Positions 58,385 through 64,000 of a stretch of DNA of 64,000 nucleotides are shown here, piece by piece (position 1 is the stretch's first letter; each line of letters starts with the position of its first letter). This stretch comes from Streptomyces eurocidicus (GTDB taxonomy: Bacteria; Actinomycetota; Actinomycetes; Streptomycetales; Streptomycetaceae): assembly GCF_002891295.1 (NCBI RefSeq), contig NZ_LGUI01000012.1:62001-126000 (forward strand), given 5' to 3'. Under the pieces are notes generated by a model, which worked only from the letters and a program-made list of their open reading frames with translations, searched no databases and was not told the DNA's origin. Made by a program: the position numbers and the translations under genes.

Positions 58385-60871
58385 TCAGCGCAGCAGGTCG
58401 ACGAGCACCGGCGGCGCGCTCGCGCCCCTTACGGACGTCACGGACAGCACGGCGTACCCCGGGGGCACCGTGTGGGCGAGCTCCGAGGCGGACCAGCGCT
58501 CCCGCTCGACCTTGCGGACGGTCACGGACTGGGCGGTGACGGCCCGGCCGGTGACCGCGCGGCGCAGCAGGTGCGTGGCCCGGGTCAGCGGTTCGTGGGC
58601 GATGACCTGCCGGTCGGTGATGTCGCGGGCCTCCACCCACTCCTTGCCCCAGACCTCCGCGAAGCGGGCGCCGTCCCAGGTGGTGACCCCGGAGAAGGCC
58701 ATCCGGCAGCCCACCGCGCCGAGCAGGGCGCTGCGCAGCGACTCCGGCACGTCGTCGAGCGTGCGGAGGGTGAGGAGGGCCCCGGCGTTGGCCGAGCGCA
58801 GCCGGCCGAGGCCGCGGACGGCCTCGGGCGTGACGGCGTGGGTGGCGTCGTCGAGGACGAGGCAGGCGAAGAGCGAGCGGTCGGCGCGGGCGACGGTGGA
58901 CTCGGTGAACTGGGCGAGGACGAGCCGGGCGAGCATCCGGGACGCCTCGGCGTGGCCGCGCTCGGGCAGGTCGATGCGGACGCGCAGCGGGTGTTCGAGG
59001 GTGCGGAGGGAGAAGGTGCGGCCGGGCCGGGTGGTGTCGAAGAAGCGGGCGAAGGCGGGCCGGTCGAGGAGCGCGAGCCGGTCGGCGAGGAGCGGGCCGG
59101 CGTCGCCGGGGCGGTGGGCCTGGCGTTCGCGCGCGTCGAGCTCCCGGGCGAGCGTGTCGTGGCCACCGGCGGCGAGGCCGGCGCGCAGCGCGTCGACGGC
59201 CCGCGCCGAGCCGTCGAGGAGCTCGCGCAGCTCCGGTACGGACGGGAAGCGGCCGTGGACGGCGTGGTACGGGCCGAGGATCTGGGCCAGCGCCATGGCG
59301 GCCCGCCGGGAGCCCTCCCCGGGCAGGCCGGCGGCGACGTCGCCGATGAGGCCCTCGGCGAGGACGGCGGCGGCCTCGTCGGGGTCCTCGGTGCCGCCGT
59401 ACAGGTCCAGGTCGTAACGGGAGTCCGGGCGTCCGATCTTCACCACGATGTCGAACGCCTCGTCCGGGGCGAGCCCCTCGCCCGCCGCGCCGACGGCGAC
59501 GACGGCGGTGCGGCCGGCGAGCGCCTGGAGGCAGAGCGACTCCAGCACGGGCCGCACCAGGCGGTCCGTCTTCCCGGAGCCGGGCGGGCCGACGGCCAGC
59601 AGGGAGGTGCCCAGCAGCCCGGGGTCGAGGGCGCAGCCGGCGCCCCGGTGTTCGTGGGGGTTGCGGTCGTCGTCGGCGGCGGTGCCGATCCGCACCTGGC
59701 GGGTGACGAGGTCGTGCCGGGCGACGCGGACGGGCAGGTCACGGGAGCCGGAGGGGTGGGCGCAGGCGGCGGCGCCGTGGCGCAGCACGGTCTCGGTGAA
59801 CGCGGCGAGGCGGCCGGGCCGGGTGTGCACGGATTGCCAGGCGCGCTCGATGCGGGAGTGGTCGACGTCGTTCATGGCGCCGGTGCGGGCCTCGGCCGCC
59901 AGGCGTTCGGCGGCCTCGTGGGCGCCGGCGGCGCGCAGCTGGGGCCAGTCGGCGGGGTCGCCCTGCGCCTCGGGGACGGCGGTGCCGGGCTTGCCGGGGG
60001 CACCGGCCGGGCCGGAGGCGGGCTTGCCGGCGGCACGGGCGGCCGGGCCGTAGCGGCGCCGGAGCTCGCCCCAGCAGCCGATGCGGCCGGCGACCGCGAG
60101 GAGGAAGCCGGCGAAGAGGACGTAGTAGGTGTACGTGGCGTAGAACGACTCGGGGATCCGGCCCTGCCAGGACTGGGGAGTCAGATGGAAGAGCGGCCAC
60201 AGCCAGACCCCGCCGAACGCGCCGTTCCAGCACAGCGTCCACACGACGACGGCGCCCACGGCGGCCAGGGCGCCGCGGCGGACGAGCACGGGCGCCGGGA
60301 GGCGCCCCGGCTCGGGCGGGTGGAGGAAGGCCGGGGCCGGGCGCCAGAGCCGGTTCCACCCGGGTGCGCCGTAGCGGCGCCAGAGCTCCGGCCAGCGGCC
60401 GATCCGGCCGAAGCCGACCGCGAGGGCGCCCACGCAGAGGGCGTAGTAGATGTACGAGGCCGCGAGCCACTCCTGGGTGCCTTCCGGCCATACGTCGAGG
60501 AACATGGCGCGCAGCGGCCACCGCCAGTACGGCCCGAGGTAGCCGTGCCACAGCAGGGACCACAGGAGCCAGCCGCACAGGAACGCGATCACGGCGCCGA
60601 CCAGCAGCTGCCGGGCCGGGACCCGGCCGTGGTCCGCGGGCGCCGGGGGCCGGTGGCCGAAGGCCCAGACGCCCGGCCGGGCGGCGGGGCGTGGGGTGCG
60701 CAGCCAGGCGAGGAAGGGCGATTCGCGGCCGTCGTGCGCGGGTGCCGCCGGGGGGGCGGCGAACCGTGGCGGCTCGGCGGGGCGCGGGGGCACGACACGG
60801 TCACGCGGCGGCTCCCCCGCTCCCCCCGCACCCCACGTTCCGGGTGCGTCGTACGTGCCCTCTGTGTCCAT
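58385..60871 (-). CDS. Membrane-anchored TraG/FtsK-like ATPase
   Basis: 828 residues. A Pro/Arg-rich cytoplasmic start (~1-85) leads to four TM segments in two pairs (~88-110, 135-155, 192-212, 245-265), each pair followed by a similar GRIG.W.ELWRRYG motif, suggesting internal duplication. Then comes an ATPase with Walker A GPPGSGKT (~427) and Walker B LVLDD (~670), and a helical DEL region. It resembles conjugative coupling or T7SS-type pump ATPases, but no conjugation genes are nearby. It is divergent from gabT. Role unknown. Confidence 0.75.
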   Translation of the reverse strand: MDTEGTYDAPGTWGAGGAGEPPRDRVVPPRPAEPPRFAAPPAAPAHDGRESPFLAWLRTPRPAARPGVWAFGHRPPAPADHGRVPARQLLVGAVIAFLCGWLLWSLLWHGYLGPYWRWPLRAMFLDVWPEGTQEWLAASYIYYALCVGALAVGFGRIGRWPELWRRYGAPGWNRLWRPAPAFLHPPEPGRLPAPVLVRRGALAAVGAVVVWTLCWNGAFGGVWLWPLFHLTPQSWQGRIPESFYATYTYYVLFAGFLLAVAGRIGCWGELRRRYGPAARAAGKPASGPAGAPGKPGTAVPEAQGDPADWPQLRAAGAHEAAERLAAEARTGAMNDVDHSRIERAWQSVHTRPGRLAAFTETVLRHGAAACAHPSGSRDLPVRVARHDLVTRQVRIGTAADDDRNPHEHRGAGCALDPGLLGTSLLAVGPPGSGKTDRLVRPVLESLCLQALAGRTAVVAVGAAGEGLAPDEAFDIVVKIGRPDSRYDLDLYGGTEDPDEAAAVLAEGLIGDVAAGLPGEGSRRAAMALAQILGPYHAVHGRFPSVPELRELLDGSARAVDALRAGLAAGGHDTLARELDARERQAHRPGDAGPLLADRLALLDRPAFARFFDTTRPGRTFSLRTLEHPLRVRIDLPERGHAEASRMLARLVLAQFTESTVARADRSLFACLVLDDATHAVTPEAVRGLGRLRSANAGALLTLRTLDDVPESLRSALLGAVGCRMAFSGVTTWDGARFAEVWGKEWVEARDITDRQVIAHEPLTRATHLLRRAVTGRAVTAQSVTVRKVERERWSASELAHTVPPGYAVLSVTSVRGASAPPVLVDLLR

Positions 60872-61078
60872 CGCTGCCCCTTGCCCCCACCAGCCGCGGT
60901 CGTCGGCGCCACCACCTGCGCGCCGCCGCTCAATCTAGTGGCGGGAGCCCCGCCATGTCCGGTACGGACAAGGCGGGGCGCGCACTTCTCCCTTACGGAA
61001 CATGCCGGGGGCGTGATTTCGCCCCTAGCCTGCGACTAAAAGTCCGAATGCCGCACCGTTCCCCCCTGGAGCCCACTC

Positions 61079-62437
61079 ATGACCGAACTGACCGGAGGCC
61101 CGTCCCTCCCCCAGGAGCGCCGCATCGTCACCGCGATCCCCGGCCCCAAGTCGCTTGAGCTGCAGGCCCGCCGGACGGCGACGGTCGCGGCGGGCGTGGG
61201 CTCGACGCTCCCGGTGTTCACCGCGCGCGCCGGTGGCGGCGTGATCGAGGACATCGACGGCAACTCCCTGATCGACTTCGGCTCGGGCATCGCCGTGACC
61301 TCGGTGGGCTCCAGCGCGGAGGCCGTCGTGCGCCGCGCGTCCGCGCAGCTCGCCGACTTCACCCACACCTGTTTCATGGTGACCCCGTACGAGGGCTATG
61401 TGGAGGTCTGTGAGCAGCTCGCCGAGCTGACCCCGGGCGACCACGCCAAGAAGTCCGCGCTCTTCAACTCGGGCGCCGAGGCCGTCGAGAACGCCGTCAA
61501 GATCGCCCGTGCGTACACCAAGCGCCAGGCCGTCGTCGTCTTCGACCACGGCTACCACGGCCGCACCAACCTGACGATGGCGCTGACGGCGAAGAACATG
61601 CCGTACAAGCAGGGCTTCGGCCCGTTCGCGCCCGAGGTCTACCGGGTGCCGGTGGCGTACGGCTACCGCTGGCCGACCGGCCCGGAGAACTGTGGCGCCG
61701 AGGCGTCCGCCCAGGCCATCGACCAGATCACCAAGCAGATCGGCGCGGAGAACGTCGCCGCGATCATCATCGAGCCGGTGCTCGGCGAGGGCGGCTTCAT
61801 CGAGCCGGCCAAGGGCTTCCTGCCCGCCATCGCGCAGTTCGCGAAGGACAACGGCATCGTCTTCGTCGCGGACGAGATCCAGTCCGGCTTCTGCCGTACG
61901 GGCCAGTGGTTCGCGTGCGAGGACGAGGGCATCGTCCCCGACCTGATCACGACGGCCAAGGGCATCGCGGGCGGTCTGCCGCTCGCCGCCGTCACGGGCC
62001 GCGCGGAGATCATGGACGCCCCGCACGCGGGTGGCCTCGGCGGCACCTACGGTGGCAACCCGGTGGCGTGCGCGGCGGCGCTCGGCTCCATCGAGACCAT
62101 GCGCGAGATGGACCTCAACGCCAAGGCGAAGCGCATCGAGGAGGTCATGAAGGGCCGCCTCGCCGAGATGCAGGCCAAGCTGGACAACGGCGCGATCATC
62201 GGTGACATCCGCGGTCGCGGCGCGATGATCGCCATCGAGCTGGTCGAGCCGGGCACCAAGACCCCGAACGCGGCCGCCGCCGGCGCGCTCGCCAAGGCGT
62301 GCCACGCGGAGGGCCTGCTCGTCCTCACCTGCGGCACCTACGGCAACGTGCTGCGCTTCCTGCCGCCGCTGGTCATCGGCGAGGACCTGCTGAACGAGGG
62401 CCTGGACATCATCGAGGCCGCGTTCGCCCGGCTGTGA
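61079..62437 (+). CDS. gabT: 4-aminobutyrate aminotransferase
   Basis: PLP enzyme moving the amino group of GABA to 2-oxoglutarate. 452 residues. PLP region NSGAEAVENAVKIARAYT and FDHGYHGRTNLTMALT, VADEIQSGFCRTGQWF (Asp to the PLP ring), and the Schiff-base Lys in TTAKGIAGGLPLAAV. Ribosome site CTGGAG precedes ATG 61079. Regulation by the nearby PucR protein is likely. Confidence 0.95.
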   Translation: MTELTGGPSLPQERRIVTAIPGPKSLELQARRTATVAAGVGSTLPVFTARAGGGVIEDIDGNSLIDFGSGIAVTSVGSSAEAVVRRASAQLADFTHTCFMVTPYEGYVEVCEQLAELTPGDHAKKSALFNSGAEAVENAVKIARAYTKRQAVVVFDHGYHGRTNLTMALTAKNMPYKQGFGPFAPEVYRVPVAYGYRWPTGPENCGAEASAQAIDQITKQIGAENVAAIIIEPVLGEGGFIEPAKGFLPAIAQFAKDNGIVFVADEIQSGFCRTGQWFACEDEGIVPDLITTAKGIAGGLPLAAVTGRAEIMDAPHAGGLGGTYGGNPVACAAALGSIETMREMDLNAKAKRIEEVMKGRLAEMQAKLDNGAIIGDIRGRGAMIAIELVEPGTKTPNAAAAGALAKACHAEGLLVLTCGTYGNVLRFLPPLVIGEDLLNEGLDIIEAAFARL

Positions 62438-62569
62438 CCCTTTCGTCGTAACCCCGGGTATCAGTTACCACCAGTAAGGGATGCACGGAGTGAAGAACCT
62501 GTGCGGGGCGGGTGGTGGACGAGTGATCCGGCTGTTCGGGGCGCTCGACCTGCCGTACGGTTTCTGCAG

Positions 62570-63448
62570 ATGAACGCAACACCCCGTCCGCAGGAGACTG
62601 CGGACACCGCCGCGTCGGCGCTTCCCCAGCTCCGGCCCGGCCGTGCCTTCGCGCACACCACTGGAGCCTCCGGCTCCGGACATCCTCACCGATCGGACGG
62701 CCGCCCGCCCCACACCCCCCGGGGCGCGCGGCACCCCGGTCCCCACGGCGGCCCCGGAACCACCCCCCCTGTTCCGGGGCCGCCGGCATGGGCCCGGACC
62801 CGGCGCGGGCTCTTCCCGGCGCTGTGCGTCCTGCTCCTCGCCCTCCTCACCTGGCAGACCGCCGCCCATGGCCCGCTGCGCGGCCTCGACGAGCGTCTCG
62901 GCCGTACGGTCGCGGGCTCCGGCTTCCCCTCGGGTCCCGCCCATGTCCTCGCCGACCTCGGGAACGTCACGGTCGCCCTGCCCGTGCTGCTGGCGGCGAC
63001 GGTCCTGTCCGTAGTGATCGCGGTGCGCGCCCGCCGCGTCCGCCGGTGGTGGCGGCCGGCGCTCGGCGCCGCCCTCGCGATGGCCGCCGTACCGGCCCTG
63101 GTCGTGCCCCTCAAGTCCTGGATCGGCCGCCCGGGGCCGCCCGGGACGGCGGCCTCCGGCGTGGCCGACGGCTTCTTCCCCTCCGGGCACACCGCCACGG
63201 CCGCCGTCGCCTACGGCGCCGCGACGCTCCTCCTGCTGACCGCACACCCCGTCGGCCGCCGCCCGCGCGCCCTGATCCTCTGCGGTTACGCGCTGCTCAA
63301 CGCGGGGGTGGGGATCGGCCTGGTGCGCTGCGGGTATCACTGGCCGCTGGACGTGGTGGGCGCCTGGTGCCTGTCCGGCGTGGTGCTGTGGGCGCTGGGC
63401 CTGGCGCTCGTCCGGGTCACCCGGACGGATCCTCCTTCCGGACGGTGA
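62570..63448 (+). CDS. PAP2-family phosphatase
   Basis: 292 residues. A Pro/Thr-rich N-terminus (~75 residues) is followed by ~5 TM segments. The phosphatase motifs are KSWIGRPGPP (KxxxxxxRP), DGFFPSGHTATAA (PSGH) and RCGYHWPLDVV (SRxxxxxHxxxD variant, with Arg and His kept). Probably a lipid or undecaprenyl-pyrophosphate phosphatase on the outer face. The start ATG 62570 is uncertain; GTG 62501 is in frame. Its end overlaps the convergent gene by 32 bases. Confidence 0.85.
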   Translation: MNATPRPQETADTAASALPQLRPGRAFAHTTGASGSGHPHRSDGRPPHTPRGARHPGPHGGPGTTPPVPGPPAWARTRRGLFPALCVLLLALLTWQTAAHGPLRGLDERLGRTVAGSGFPSGPAHVLADLGNVTVALPVLLAATVLSVVIAVRARRVRRWWRPALGAALAMAAVPALVVPLKSWIGRPGPPGTAASGVADGFFPSGHTATAAVAYGAATLLLLTAHPVGRRPRALILCGYALLNAGVGIGLVRCGYHWPLDVVGAWCLSGVVLWALGLALVRVTRTDPPSGR

Positions 63449-63908
63449 AGCCCCCGGGGCCGCCCCCGAGGTTCACGGCGGCCTCGTGCATCGCCAGCTC
63501 CAGCGCCGCCGGGTCCGTGAGCGTGCCCGTGCCGTCGGGCGGCACCACCCAGCGGACCCCGGAGGCATGCCGTCCGGGGTACGGGACCACGACCCAGCTG
63601 CCGAGCCCCGCGCCCCGGACACCGGTGGCGAGCCAGCCCGACGCGGTGCCCGGCGGCACGAAGAACCCCATCCGGCTGTCGCCGAAGTCCGCGAGGACCG
63701 GGCCCGGCCGGTGGGCGCACCGGTCCAGCACGTCGAGGGTGGGGTAGCCGAGGCCGCTGGAGAGGATGAGGACGTCCCAGATCCGGCCGGCGGGCAGGAG
63801 CGCCACCCCGAGGGGGTTGCGCTCCCACTCCCACCGGCACGTTCCGGGGTCGGGTGCCGCCGAGGCCAGCCACTCCACCGCGCTCCTCTTCCCCGCGTCG
63901 CCGCTCAT
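63417..63908 (-). CDS. Small prim-pol (bifunctional primase/polymerase N-terminal)-like protein
   Basis: 163 residues resembling the stand-alone N-terminal primase/polymerase fold of Streptomyces: RIWDVLILSSGLGYPTLDVLD, PGPVLADFGDSRMGFFVPPGTA, GSWVVVPYPGRHASGVRWVVPPDGTG. I see no clear set of catalytic acidic residues, so activity is uncertain. ATG 63908. Overlaps the PAP2 gene tail-to-tail. The last ~90 bases of the window hold no visible gene. Confidence 0.7.
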   Translation of the reverse strand: MSGDAGKRSAVEWLASAAPDPGTCRWEWERNPLGVALLPAGRIWDVLILSSGLGYPTLDVLDRCAHRPGPVLADFGDSRMGFFVPPGTASGWLATGVRGAGLGSWVVVPYPGRHASGVRWVVPPDGTGTLTDPAALELAMHEAAVNLGGGPGGFTVRKEDPSG

Positions 63909-64000
63909 GTGCGTTCCTCCGTTCCGTGTGCGCTTGTTCTGCGTTCACGGATGAGAGGCCCCCGGGCGGCGGATCATTACGCGAGTTCCGGAAGCCCGGG

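Noticed and set aside
56549..61039. A 1496-codon open frame on the plus strand opposite pucR and the TraG-like gene
   Set aside because: Low-complexity Gly/Arg/Ala translation without motifs; the opposite strand encodes clear PucR HTH and P-loop ATPase sequences.

Overview
The window is Streptomyces chromosome. The evidence is very high GC with G/C-biased third positions, GTG starts, AGGAGG-type ribosome sites, a complete actinobacterial type VII secretion (T7SS/ESX) gene set, and a core block rimP-nusA-ylxR-infB-DUF503-rbfA-truB-ribF whose order matches what is known around SCO5717-SCO5735 and SCO5703-SCO5711 of S. coelicolor. The species cannot be named from the sequence.

Region 1 (1-28.6 kb) is the T7SS locus. 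It holds eccD (partial, minus), eccC (plus), an accessory island (5.4-15.2 kb), the esx operon on the minus strand (a 151-residue helical protein, a 482-residue EspB/PPE-like protein, mycosin 1 and two WXG100 proteins), mycosin 2 and eccB (minus), eccE plus a frameshifted partner gene (plus), and a large EspI-like ParA-type ATPase of the SCO5717 family (plus). The island carries a lipoprotein, a 173-residue helical protein, a 778-residue protein with a WXG-like N-terminus, two membrane-anchored Cys-rich paralogues with a 132-residue two-TM protein between them, the decayed remains of a third paralogue, and a whiJ-like module (XRE regulator, two DUF397 proteins, RsbW-like ATPase). Its AT-richer codon use suggests acquisition or fast turnover. 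The gene set looks like T7SS substrates with candidate cell-surface protection proteins; that functional reading is inference.

Region 2 (28.7-41.5 kb) is housekeeping on the minus strand. It runs rimP, nusA, ylxR, infB, DUF503, rbfA, truB, then a trypsin-like/STAND ATPase fusion in which the usual catalytic Ser and Walker Lys are both replaced, then ribF. The Gly/Pro-rich N-terminal part of infB contains several apparent frameshifts, all explained by single C/G losses, so they are probably sequencing errors.

Region 3 (41.6-53.4 kb) has two small ferritin-like/lipoprotein genes, an antibiotic-kinase-fold phosphotransferase, proS, two GNAT acetyltransferases, ispG, a site-2 protease (rseP-like), dxr and an acyl-CoA dehydrogenase. 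The MEP isoprenoid genes ispG and dxr flank the intramembrane protease.

Region 4 (53.5-64 kb) has a quinone-reductase-like oxidoreductase, an aldehyde dehydrogenase, a PucR regulator, a membrane-anchored TraG/FtsK-like ATPase, gabT, a PAP2 phosphatase and a small prim-pol-like protein. gabT, the aldehyde dehydrogenase and PucR fit GABA catabolism. A modular palindromic repeat family sits at four gene ends (28.6, 43.7, 48.6 and 56.3 kb). I saw no tRNA, rRNA, insertion sequence or CRISPR array.
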